This document shows, in pieces, positions 8,644-16,298 of a stretch of DNA of 64,000 nucleotides. The number at the start of each line of letters is the position of its first letter. Position 1 is the stretch's first letter. A model generated the notes under the pieces. The model saw nothing but the letters and a program-made list of their open reading frames with translations, did not search any database and was not told where the DNA came from. The DNA is from UBA7662 sp036787895 (GTDB lineage Bacteria > Bacteroidota > Bacteroidia > UBA7662). The DNA lies in the NCBI GenBank assembly GCA_036787895.1, contig DAIQOK010000002.1, positions 1 to 64,000 on the forward strand. The letters run 5' to 3'. The translations under genes were made by a program, and so were the position numbers.

Positions 8644-9680
8644 TCGCAGCCGTTGTAGCTAACTTCTTCCAATCCGGCACCCTGTTCGATGGCCTGCACA
8701 TCTTTGTAGGTAACCCTTACATCTGCCAGTATGTCCCGGATTTCCTGAGGATCATCGGTGGTGACGAGCCGGGTGCGTATCTCCTTGAAGTGCGGATAAC
8801 CTTTGAAATAATTGGTGTAGTGTCTGCGCATCTCCAGTATACCCAGCTTATCTCCTTTCCAGGTCAGAGAGCGTTCAAAATGCTGCAAACATACATTCAC
8901 ACGCTCGTCGGTATCGGGTTTGGTGAGCTGCTCACCGGTAGCGAAATAATGTTTGATTTCACGGAAAATCCACGGATAACCTATGGATGCCCGGCCAATC
9001 ATGATGCCGTCGACGCCATAACGCTCCCGGTATAATTTGGCCTTTTCCGGGGTATTGATGTCGCCGTTCCCGAAAATGGGAATGTGCATACGGGGATTGT
9101 TTTTGACCTCCCCAATCAAGGTCCAGTCGGCCTCGCCTTTGTACATCTGCACCCGGGTACGGCCATGAATAGCTACGGCCTGCACACCGATGTCCTGCAA
9201 GGCTTCTGCCAAATAAACGATGTGTTTGGAGTCTTCGTCCCAACCGAGACGAGTTTTTACGGTAATAGGCAAACGGCTGCGTTTGACCATGGCTTCGGTG
9301 ATTTTCAGCAGCTTGGGTAAATTGCGGAGCATGCCTGAGCCAGCCTCCTTACAGACCACATTTTTTACCGGACAGCCAAAATTGATGTCGATCAGATTGG
9401 GATTGGCTTCACTCACTACATCTATGGCCTGCACCATGGCATCTTGCTCACCACCAAAAATCTGAATACCCATCGGGCGTTCGTCATCGTAGATATCGAG
9501 CTTTTTCATGCTCTTGTGGGCATTCCGAATCAAACCTTCGGAGGAGATGAATTCGGTATACATCAAATCGGCTCCCTGGGTTTTACAAACCGCACGAAAT
9601 GGAGGATCGCTCACATCCTCCATGGGTGCGAGCAAAAGCGGGAATTCGCCCAATTCAAGTTTACCTATGCTGACCATCAC
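8640..9680 (-). CDS. dusB: tRNA-dihydrouridine synthase B
   Basis: Flavin-dependent enzyme that reduces uridine to dihydrouridine in tRNA using NADPH. The TIM barrel starts with LLLAPMEDVSDPPFR; the conserved NFGCP motif is at residues 100-104 with its Cys at 103, followed by KEAGSGML, which fits the DusB subfamily. Further landmarks are TVKTRLGW, IHGRTR and IPIFGNGDI and the FMN phosphate site GIMIGRASIG. Length 346 is normal. Two ATG codons lie at the start (MMV); either may be used. It is transcribed divergently from the CPBP protease gene across 36 bp and converges with the ATPase gene. Confidence 0.95.
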   Translation of the reverse strand: MMVSIGKLELGEFPLLLAPMEDVSDPPFRAVCKTQGADLMYTEFISSEGLIRNAHKSMKKLDIYDDERPMGIQIFGGEQDAMVQAIDVVSEANPNLIDINFGCPVKNVVCKEAGSGMLRNLPKLLKITEAMVKRSRLPITVKTRLGWDEDSKHIVYLAEALQDIGVQAVAIHGRTRVQMYKGEADWTLIGEVKNNPRMHIPIFGNGDINTPEKAKLYRERYGVDGIMIGRASIGYPWIFREIKHYFATGEQLTKPDTDERVNVCLQHFERSLTWKGDKLGILEMRRHYTNYFKGYPHFKEIRTRLVTTDDPQEIRDILADVRVTYKDVQAIEQGAGLEEVSYNGCD

Positions 9681-9716
9681 TTATTAAATCGTGTAAATTT
9701 ACGCAAAAATCACGGC

Positions 9717-10652
9717 ATGCTATTCGACAAGCCCCTGAGAGACCATCCACCCCTCCTTCAACTCCTACTGCTTTTTAGCTTGTGCATAGCCAGTGGCGGT
9801 TTATTTACGCTAATTGCCCTTCAATTTTCAGCTCAATTAACCGGCATAAGCGGTCAGTTGGTTCCCGCATGGCTTGATCAACCCGACATTAAATACATCC
9901 CGTACATCTGGTGGATGCAAAGCATGAGCGCTTTCGGCTTAATGGTCGTGCCTGGAATTATATGGGCTTATTATTATGATTATACCACCTCCTGGGAACC
10001 GCTCGGCCTGCATTTTAAAACATCCCGGAAAAGCTATCTGGCGGTAGTCGGTATTATGCTGGTATCAATGCCAATTATCTATGCGGTATATCATTGGAAC
10101 CAGGGAATAGCCTTACCAGCAGCCTGGTCGGAATTGGAAGCCAGTTTGCAAAAAGCTGAAAAGGACAGCGAACAGACAATTAAATTGCTCATGCAGGCCA
10201 CGGGCTGGTCGGGACTTCTGATGAATCTTTTTGTGATTGCCCTGCTTCCGGCTATAAGTGAAGAATTAATCTTTAGGGGCGTACTACAAAACATCATGCG
10301 TTCCCTTTTCAAACAGCCTCACCTGGCAATCTGGCTCACCGCAATTTTGTTTAGCGCAATACATATGCAGTGGTACGGTTTTTTGCCTCGTATGTTACTG
10401 GGAGCTTTATTCGGTTACTTCTATTTCTGGAGCGGGAAAATTAGCCTGGCCGTTCTGGCGCATTTGGTGAACAATGGACTGGCGGTGATTATTGAATATA
10501 CCGGCAATGCCACCAACTTGCCTGTAGATGAAGACGTCTTGTTAGCCAGTCCTTGGTGGCTGGTTTTGCTTTCGCTCTTGTTTAGTGGCATATTTTTACG
10601 GTATTTGTACCTTCACCGTCGCGAATTGAACCCGATAAGTCTGACTCCCTGA
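9717..10652 (+). CDS. CPBP-family intramembrane metalloprotease (CAAX-protease-like, Abi family)
   Basis: Multi-pass membrane protein of 311 residues with the CPBP active-site set: EE at 182-183 with FRG (Arg187) in motif 1, His216 in motif 2 (SAIHMQWYG), and His249 with Asn252-253 in the last motif (LAHLVNNG). Members cleave or process substrates in the membrane, and some serve in bacteriocin immunity. I chose ATG at 9717, since an upstream extension would run into dusB and is not conserved in character. Its stop codon overlaps the next ATG as TGATG, so it is translationally coupled to the DUF2007 gene and then to cdsA. Confidence 0.88.
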   Translation: MLFDKPLRDHPPLLQLLLLFSLCIASGGLFTLIALQFSAQLTGISGQLVPAWLDQPDIKYIPYIWWMQSMSAFGLMVVPGIIWAYYYDYTTSWEPLGLHFKTSRKSYLAVVGIMLVSMPIIYAVYHWNQGIALPAAWSELEASLQKAEKDSEQTIKLLMQATGWSGLLMNLFVIALLPAISEELIFRGVLQNIMRSLFKQPHLAIWLTAILFSAIHMQWYGFLPRMLLGALFGYFYFWSGKISLAVLAHLVNNGLAVIIEYTGNATNLPVDEDVLLASPWWLVLLSLLFSGIFLRYLYLHRRELNPISLTP

Positions 10653-10858
10653 TGCAAGCCGGCTGGACATGTGTATATCGTTCTCCTTTTGAGCACCTGG
10701 CCGAATTGGTTCGGGTCATGCTCGAAGAACACGACATCGATGCGGTGGTGTTGAATAAAAAGGACTCCTCTTACCTCAATTTTGGGCAGCTGGAGGTATT
10801 TGTCCCTGAAGAAGACCAACAAACGGCGGAAGCCTTGATTCTCTCCCTGGAACTATGA
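10652..10858 (+). CDS. DUF2007 small protein (putative signal-transducing protein)
   Basis: A 68-residue protein beginning MQAGWTCVYRSPFEHLAELVRVML and ending in VFVPEEDQQTAEALI, the compact beta-alpha-beta pattern of DUF2007. The fold resembles PII-like small domains but the family function is not known. Its ATG overlaps the stop of the CPBP protease gene (TGATG) and its own stop overlaps the cdsA ATG (ATGA), so it sits in the middle of a tightly coupled three-gene operon with phospholipid synthesis. Confidence 0.85.
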   Translation: MQAGWTCVYRSPFEHLAELVRVMLEEHDIDAVVLNKKDSSYLNFGQLEVFVPEEDQQTAEALILSLEL

Positions 10859-11676
10859 ACAATTTTTGGCAAAGGCTACTTACCGGCACAGTGCTGATAC
10901 TTTCGATTATTGTCAGCTTGTTTTCGGGCTTTTTCTTCTTCAGTACCCTCTTTTTCATCTTTTCAATGATAGGGCTGTACGAATTCTACCGTATGGCTAC
11001 ACCGAAAAACAAAAAACGCGATTATTTCTCGCCCATGTTCGCCGGGGCCTTGCTGTATATTATTTGTGCCCTAACCGCTTCCCGGCTTATTCCATTCCCC
11101 TGGTTGGAATTTATGATACCGGTTGCCGCCTATTTTTTTATGATTGAACTCTATAAAAACAGAGAAAACCCCTTTCAGGAAATTGGATTGACGGTTTTGG
11201 GATTGGTTTATATAGCGCTACCGTTTTCGCTGCTCAATTATATGGCCTTTCTGCCTAACGAAACCTACAATTATGAGCTCGTACTTGGTTGTTTTATCTT
11301 TTTGTGGGTGAGCGACTCCGGCGCTTATCTGGTTGGTCGACGTTTTGGGAAACACAAACTATTTGAGAGAATCTCTCCGGGAAAAACCATCGAAGGTAGC
11401 GTAGGAGGCATTCTGATGGCATTGGCAGTATCCTACTTTGTGGTAGGCAGTCTGTTCAAAAGTCTGAGTCCATTCGATTGGCTGGTGGTAAGTGCCATTG
11501 TTTCCGTAAGCGGGATTTATGGCGACTTGATCGAGTCTTTACTTAAACGAAGCGTTGATCGCAAGGATTCCGGCAGTTTGTTACCCGGTCATGGTGGCAT
11601 ACTCGATCGTTTCGACTCACTTATATTATCGGCGCCATTGGTTTATGCCTACATCCGACTAATTCAGATTCTATAG
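10855..11676 (+). CDS. cdsA: Phosphatidate cytidylyltransferase
   Basis: CdsA converts phosphatidate and CTP to CDP-diacylglycerol, the branch point for phospholipids. The family signature is complete at residues 228-252: S-x-x-K-R-S-V-D-R-K-D-S-G then LPGHGGILDR. Upstream are SDSGAYLVGR and SPGKTIEGSVGG, also typical. About eight membrane helices are visible in 273 residues. It overlaps the DUF2007 gene by 4 bp. Its product is used to make phosphatidylserine, the substrate of Psd encoded 1.5 kb downstream, although gdhA lies between. Confidence 0.95.
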   Translation: MNNFWQRLLTGTVLILSIIVSLFSGFFFFSTLFFIFSMIGLYEFYRMATPKNKKRDYFSPMFAGALLYIICALTASRLIPFPWLEFMIPVAAYFFMIELYKNRENPFQEIGLTVLGLVYIALPFSLLNYMAFLPNETYNYELVLGCFIFLWVSDSGAYLVGRRFGKHKLFERISPGKTIEGSVGGILMALAVSYFVVGSLFKSLSPFDWLVVSAIVSVSGIYGDLIESLLKRSVDRKDSGSLLPGHGGILDRFDSLILSAPLVYAYIRLIQIL

Positions 11677-11733
11677 CTTAAACAGACCAAAAGTCAATTT
11701 TCACTGTCACTGCCAAAATTTTTCAATGGCAAG

Positions 11734-11763
11734 TTGCAGCCGCACGGCATTTGGCTAACTTTG
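11734..11763 (+). promoter_or_regulatory. Promoter of the glutamate dehydrogenase gene
   Basis: TTG at 11734-11736, a 19-base spacer, then TAACTTTG at 11756-11763. Both elements and the spacing fit the Bacteroidota consensus TTG-N19-TAnnTTTG. It lies 46 bases before the ATG in the 133-bp gap after cdsA, leaving a leader of roughly 40 bases. Confidence 0.7.
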
Positions 11764-11809
11764 ACCCGGTTTTTTAACGATTAGGTAATCCACATTTAAC
11801 CCAAAAAAC

Positions 11810-13081
11810 ATGTCAGCCACTGCTGAAAACCAAAAAATTGCCGAGAATCCTTTCGATTCTATGATGTCACGTTTCGACGTGGCCGCCAAATTGCTCAATT
11901 TGAGCGATGAACTTTACAATGTACTAAAATCGCCAGCGAAACAAGTCATTGTCAGCCTGCCGGTAACCATGGATAATGGTAAAATCGAGGTATTTGAAGG
12001 CTACCGTGTAGTTCACAACATCAATCTTGGCCCATCGAAAGGTGGCATCCGTTATTCGATGGATGTGCATCTCGACGAAGTAAAAGCATTGGCTGCCTGG
12101 ATGACCTGGAAATGTGCTGTATCCAACATTCCTTTTGGTGGTGGCAAGGGCGGAATCAAATGTGATCCACGTAAAATGTCGGCCAACGAGCTGGAGCGTT
12201 TAACCCGCGCTTACACCCGGGCCATGATAGATGTTTTCGGCCCGGAGAAAGATATTCCCGCACCGGACATGGGGACTGGTCCACGTGAAATGGCTTGGTT
12301 GATGGACCAATATTCCAAACTTGTTGGTTTCAGTAGCCCCGCAGTTGTAACCGGCAAACCTCTTGTATTGGGTGGTTCGAAGGGCCGGGTAGAAGCCACC
12401 GGTCGCGGCGTGATGGTTTCGGCCCGTTCTGCCATGTTGAAAATGGGCTTAAATCCATTCAAATCAACATGTGCGGTTCAAGGTTTTGGAAATGTTGGCT
12501 CTATTTCTGCCAGATTGTTGCAGCAACAAGGGCTCAAAATTGTCGCCATCAGCGATGTTACAGGTGGTTATTATAACCCCGAAGGTATTGATGCCGAAGA
12601 AGCCATCGCCTATCGCGACAACAACAACGGTACACTCGAAGGTTTCAGCAAAGCAGAAAAAATCTCTAACGAAAAATTGCTTGAGTTAGATGTGGATGTA
12701 TTGGTACCTGCCGCGATGGAAGATCAGATTACCAAACACAACGCCAGCAACATCAAGGCGAAGTTGATAGTAGAAGGTGCCAACGGCCCAATAGCTGCCA
12801 GTGCCGATGAAATTCTTAATCAAAAAGGCATCATGGTGGTGCCCGATATTCTGGCCAATGCCGGTGGTGTGACCGTTTCTTACTTTGAGTGGGTGCAAAA
12901 CCGCCTGGGTTATTTCTGGACCGAAGAGCGGGTAAATCGTCGTGCCGACCGCAATATGAAAGAAGCCTTTGAAGTAGTTTATCAGACTTCACTGAAATAT
13001 AACTGCAACCTGCGCATCGCGGCATACATTGTAGCTATTGATAAAGTAGCACAAGTAACCAAATTGCGTGGTGGTATTTAA
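11810..13081 (+). CDS. gdhA: Glutamate dehydrogenase (Glu/Leu/Phe/Val dehydrogenase family)
   Basis: Interconverts glutamate and 2-oxoglutarate plus ammonia. The substrate-domain signature is at residues 108-120 (PFGGGKGGIKCDP) with the catalytic Lys113, and GPSKGGIRY at 75-83 contains Lys77, which binds the substrate. The dinucleotide fold carries GFGNVG at 225-230. At 423 residues it matches the hexameric family I type. Coenzyme choice is not clear from the motifs. It has its own promoter and a strong terminator, so it is a single-gene unit between cdsA and psd. Confidence 0.94.
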   Translation: MSATAENQKIAENPFDSMMSRFDVAAKLLNLSDELYNVLKSPAKQVIVSLPVTMDNGKIEVFEGYRVVHNINLGPSKGGIRYSMDVHLDEVKALAAWMTWKCAVSNIPFGGGKGGIKCDPRKMSANELERLTRAYTRAMIDVFGPEKDIPAPDMGTGPREMAWLMDQYSKLVGFSSPAVVTGKPLVLGGSKGRVEATGRGVMVSARSAMLKMGLNPFKSTCAVQGFGNVGSISARLLQQQGLKIVAISDVTGGYYNPEGIDAEEAIAYRDNNNGTLEGFSKAEKISNEKLLELDVDVLVPAAMEDQITKHNASNIKAKLIVEGANGPIAASADEILNQKGIMVVPDILANAGGVTVSYFEWVQNRLGYFWTEERVNRRADRNMKEAFEVVYQTSLKYNCNLRIAAYIVAIDKVAQVTKLRGGI

Positions 13082-13100
13082 AATCTAAATCCGAAATTTG

Positions 13101-13132
13101 AGGCCGGGAATTTAAACTCCCGGCCTTTTTTA
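13101..13132 (+). terminator. Rho-independent terminator after gdhA
   Basis: A 9-bp perfect stem (aggccggga at 13101-13109 and tcccggcct at 13118-13126), an 8-base loop and a T-rich tract to 13132. The psd ATG follows at 13136, only a few bases after the T tract. Confidence 0.9.
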
Positions 13133-13135
13133 TTT

Positions 13136-13792
13136 ATGATACACCGCGAAGGATATACCATTATCGCCACCAGCCTGGTGCTGTTGGGCAGCCTGGCCTG
13201 GGTAGTCAACCACTACCTCGCCGATTATAAAATACTGAGTTATGGCTTGTATGCCGTTTTGCTGCTTTTTCTGGTGCTCGTTGTGCAGTTTTTCCGCAAC
13301 CCCAACCGCCATACAGTCATCGATCCACAAACCGTTATTGCGCCAGCCGATGGCAAGGTGGTGATTATTGAAGATGTAGAAGAGCCTGAGTATTTCAAAG
13401 GCAAACGGCTTCAGATTTCTATTTTTATGTCACCATTAAACGTACACGTTAACCGCAACCCGGTGAGTGGTATCGTCAAATATTTCAAATATCACCCGGG
13501 TAAATACCTGGTAGCCTGGCATCCGAAATCATCAACCTTGAATGAAAGAACAACTGTGGTTGTAGAAAATGAAGCCGGCATAGCTGTGCTGTATCGCCAG
13601 ATAGCCGGTGCCGTTGCGCGTCGGATTCGCTGGTATATTGGCGAAGGCGACCAGGTAAAACAAGGTGAAGAGTATGGTTTTATCAAATTTGGTAGCCGTA
13701 TCGACATCTTTCTGCCCGTAGGAACTGAAGTCATGGTAAAACTCGAAGAAAAAGTTTGGGGCGGCGAAACGGTTATCGCCAAATTCAAATAA
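13136..13792 (+). CDS. psd: Phosphatidylserine decarboxylase (short, Psd-B/archaeal-type)
   Basis: Makes phosphatidylethanolamine from phosphatidylserine. Two membrane helices occupy residues about 8-48. The self-cleavage site is FGSR with Gly186-Ser187, so Ser187 becomes the pyruvoyl group and the proenzyme splits into a beta chain of 186 residues and a short alpha chain. Other landmarks are PADGKV, IFMSPLNVHVNR and the GxVxxxxYHPGKYL block. At 218 residues it is the usual length for this subfamily. The start lies just after the gdhA terminator, so the promoter must overlap it or transcription must read through. The MFS gene begins 3 bp after the stop. Confidence 0.93.
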   Translation: MIHREGYTIIATSLVLLGSLAWVVNHYLADYKILSYGLYAVLLLFLVLVVQFFRNPNRHTVIDPQTVIAPADGKVVIIEDVEEPEYFKGKRLQISIFMSPLNVHVNRNPVSGIVKYFKYHPGKYLVAWHPKSSTLNERTTVVVENEAGIAVLYRQIAGAVARRIRWYIGEGDQVKQGEEYGFIKFGSRIDIFLPVGTEVMVKLEEKVWGGETVIAKFK

Positions 13793-13795
13793 CCA

Positions 13796-15037
13796 ATGGC
13801 AAGACATTCGGGTCAGGCACGCCTGGCGACGATTTTTCTGACGGTTTTTCTGGATATGCTGGGCATAGGCATTATTATTCCCATTGTCGCACCCTTAATA
13901 CTCGATACCCAGGCGAATCTCATTCCTGAGGCTACTCCTTTTGGTCAGCGTACTTTTTTAATCGGTTTGCTGATTTCAAGTTTTAGCATCGCCCAATTTT
14001 TCGGCTCCTCGGTTTTAGGTACCTTATCAGACCGTTTTGGCCGCAAAAAGGTGCTCATCGCCTCTATTACCGGCACCACTATTGGTTACGCTATTTTCGG
14101 TCTGGGAATAGTTACAGGGCAACTCTGGCTTCTTTTCCTGGGCCGCTTACTCGACGGTTTTATGGCAGGTAACCTTGCGGTGATTTATTCAGCCATAGCC
14201 GATATCAGTACACCTGAAAACAAAAGCAAAAACTTCGGCTTGGTTGGCGCTGCTTTTGGCATGGGCTTCGTCATTGGTCCTTTTTTAGGCGGGCAATTGG
14301 CCAATACCGAGTTAGTAAGTTGGTTCAATTATGCTACCCCCTTTTGGTTTTCCGCCCTTTTGGGCTTGGTCAATGTGCTGGTCATCTGGCAGTATTTCGG
14401 AGAAACGCTCCTGATTAAAGTCCGCAAGCCCCTCAGCTGGACAAGTGGATTCCGCAACATCCAAAAAGCTTTCGTCAACGATAAGCTTCGCTCTATTTTT
14501 ACGGTAAGTTTTTTGTTTGTCTTCGGTTTTACCTTCTTCACCCAGTTCTTCCAAGTCTACCTCATTGAAAAATTCGACTACCGTGAAGCCGACATTGGCA
14601 TGTTATTCGGCTATCTCGGCATCTGGATTGCGGTTACCCAAGGTGGATTAATCCGGCCGGTCATGCGATTTTTCAGTCCGGATCAGGTCATCCGATTAGC
14701 CACATTAATTCTCACAGCGGCCTTGCTTATGCTGTTGGTACCAAATCAGAGCTGGCAGCTATTCCTGGTTATACCCTTCGTTTCAATATGTCAGGGACTA
14801 ACCACACCTAATATCACTGCCACGGTTTCAAACCTGGCCGATGCCGAAATACAGGGGGAGATACTGGGGATCAATCAGTCGGTCAATTCCTTTGCACAAC
14901 TGTTACCGCCACTCATTGGCGGTATATTGGTAGGCTTCGACATTCGAATGCCGTTGTTGGTTTCGGCCAGCTTTATGTTTTTTGCCTGGCTGGTATTTAC
15001 CCTCGGGGTGAGAAATAAAAAACGGGCTCAGGCCTGA
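13796..15037 (+). CDS. MFS exporter, TetA/multidrug-resistance type
   Basis: Twelve-helix transporter of 413 residues. The family motif A is present at residues 75-85 (GTLSDRFGRKK) in the loop between helices 2 and 3, and the first helix contains FLDMLGIGIIIPIVAPLI as in drug:H+ antiporters of the TetA group. The GPFLGGQLA motif at the end of helix 5 (antiporter motif C like) supports export rather than uptake. It follows psd with a 3-bp gap and is probably co-transcribed. The last 10 bp overlap the end of the convergent unknown gene. Substrate is unknown. Confidence 0.88.
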   Translation: MARHSGQARLATIFLTVFLDMLGIGIIIPIVAPLILDTQANLIPEATPFGQRTFLIGLLISSFSIAQFFGSSVLGTLSDRFGRKKVLIASITGTTIGYAIFGLGIVTGQLWLLFLGRLLDGFMAGNLAVIYSAIADISTPENKSKNFGLVGAAFGMGFVIGPFLGGQLANTELVSWFNYATPFWFSALLGLVNVLVIWQYFGETLLIKVRKPLSWTSGFRNIQKAFVNDKLRSIFTVSFLFVFGFTFFTQFFQVYLIEKFDYREADIGMLFGYLGIWIAVTQGGLIRPVMRFFSPDQVIRLATLILTAALLMLLVPNQSWQLFLVIPFVSICQGLTTPNITATVSNLADAEIQGEILGINQSVNSFAQLLPPLIGGILVGFDIRMPLLVSASFMFFAWLVFTLGVRNKKRAQA

Positions 15038-15558
15038 CCGCAAGCCAATTCAACCAGCGATTGGTCGGCCCGGGTGTCGTAGCCTGAGGCCTGCAGTGAT
15101 GCAACAACCAGCGGAGTTTGTTCCGGATCGATTCGATAGATGAAGCCGCTTTCATCGTCGAGCACAATTTCACCCAGATGTTCCTGCAAATCATCGGGCA
15201 GCCAGGCAATTATTTCCTGTGCCGGATTTGGCATATAATCTCCTTCCTCAAAGCCGGGTAAAATTGAAGTCGTGAACGGGTCTTCGTGTTGGGGCAGATG
15301 CAAATCGGTGATATAATTACTCAAATCTTCCCCCATCAAATACTGCGGGAATAGCGCCTCATGTCCCAGGGTTTCCAGGATTTCAAGTATCAAATCATCG
15401 AAGGTTTCCTGAGAAGTCAGACGAATAAAATCCGCCCAGGTCGTGGCAGTTTGTATGGCTTCCCATTTCCGGGCGAGCGCCAAGGCATCTGCTTCGGGTA
15501 GAATAACCAAATTGTTGTTGATGGTGCCGTAAACGAGAGTAATGGGGGTAGTCGACAT
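15028..15558 (-). CDS. Hypothetical protein, soluble and acidic
   Basis: I do not recognise this 176-residue product. It starts MSTTPITLVYGTINNN, has no signal peptide or membrane segment, contains an acidic helical middle (QETFDDLILEILETLGHEALFP) and several Asp/Glu-rich patches, and ends SLVELACGQA. The ATG at 15558 is chosen because a TAnnTTTG box lies five bases upstream; a longer in-frame start would place this box inside the gene. It is monocistronic and convergent with the MFS gene (10-bp overlap). A regulatory or structural role would be a guess. Confidence 0.65.
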   Translation of the reverse strand: MSTTPITLVYGTINNNLVILPEADALALARKWEAIQTATTWADFIRLTSQETFDDLILEILETLGHEALFPQYLMGEDLSNYITDLHLPQHEDPFTTSILPGFEEGDYMPNPAQEIIAWLPDDLQEHLGEIVLDDESGFIYRIDPEQTPLVVASLQASGYDTRADQSLVELACGQA

Positions 15559-15563
15559 AGCTG

Positions 15564-15571
15564 CAAAAATA
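15564..15571 (-). promoter_or_regulatory. Possible -7 box (TATTTTTG) for the 15,028-15,558 gene
   Basis: On the minus strand this is TATTTTTG, an exact TAnnTTTG match, five bases before the ATG at 15558. It helps decide that start. No clear -33 element. Confidence 0.45.
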
Positions 15572-15627
15572 GGCAATAGTTGGTGAAGGCCATGGATGCT
15601 GCCATTAGTTGCGTTTATGTTAATTAC

Positions 15628-15658
15628 AAAAAAAACCACCCGTCGAATGACGGATGGT
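15628..15658 (-). terminator. Terminator of the CsgG/LPP20 operon
   Basis: On the minus strand a 10-bp stem (one G-T pair) with a 4-base loop at 15635-15658 is followed by eight T residues (A run at 15628-15635 on the + strand). It lies 24 bp after the stop of the last lipoprotein gene. Confidence 0.9.
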
Positions 15659-15681
15659 TTTATGGCAAGAATTGCGGGTTT

Positions 15682-16272
15682 TTAACGACCAGCTTTCTCC
15701 ATTTTTTCCATTTCCTTATCGAAAGTTTCTTTGAATTTCTGATAGTCGTAATCGATGCGCAGCCGCTCGTCTTTGCTCAACTGTTCGTTCATAGATGCAA
15801 TAACATCGCTGCCACCCAACTCGATGGCAATATAGGTTTTATAAGTCCCGGTAGCAGTTTTGGTGAGACGCTCACAGATGGTACGGGTACCGGTGAGCTT
15901 CTGGTTAACAACTTCTCGACTTAAGGACTCAAAACGCTCCAGTACTTCTTCTTTATTGTTGAATTCACGTGAATTCACGTAATTATCCACCGTCGCCTTA
16001 ATGGTGGTATTAATGGAAGCAGCCAATTGTGTGCGTGCTTCATTCAAAGCTTTTCTTTTTGAAGTATTTTGATCCATACTCTCACCAACTGCATTGGCGC
16101 GGAAAGCTTCTTTGGTACTGAAGTATTCGGCACCTGAGCAGTACAATTTAACTTCCACTTCTCCTTCGCTGGAAGGGGTAATGACAGCAGGCTGTTTTTT
16201 GCTTTTACAAGCACCTGCTACGAGCAGCAGGCCAAGGGCCAGAATGGTTAAGGGGGTTTGTAAACGTTTCAT
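15682..16272 (-). CDS. LPP20-like lipoprotein (third gene of the CsgG operon)
   Basis: A 196-residue secreted lipoprotein: the signal MKRLQTPLTILALGLLLVAG is followed by the lipid-accepting Cys22. The mature part contains a conserved-looking block (ALNEARTQLAASINTTIKATVDNY) in which a helix of alternating Ala/Lys/Leu resembles the LPP20 domain, and an acidic-basic C-terminal helix (residues about 165-196). The next upstream gene has a related block, suggesting duplication. It follows that gene by 26 bp and precedes a terminator. Function unknown; outer-membrane location inferred. Confidence 0.75.
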   Translation of the reverse strand: MKRLQTPLTILALGLLLVAGACKSKKQPAVITPSSEGEVEVKLYCSGAEYFSTKEAFRANAVGESMDQNTSKRKALNEARTQLAASINTTIKATVDNYVNSREFNNKEEVLERFESLSREVVNQKLTGTRTICERLTKTATGTYKTYIAIELGGSDVIASMNEQLSKDERLRIDYDYQKFKETFDKEMEKMEKAGR

Positions 16273-16298
16273 GACGATTAATTTAATGGGTTGTAGGA

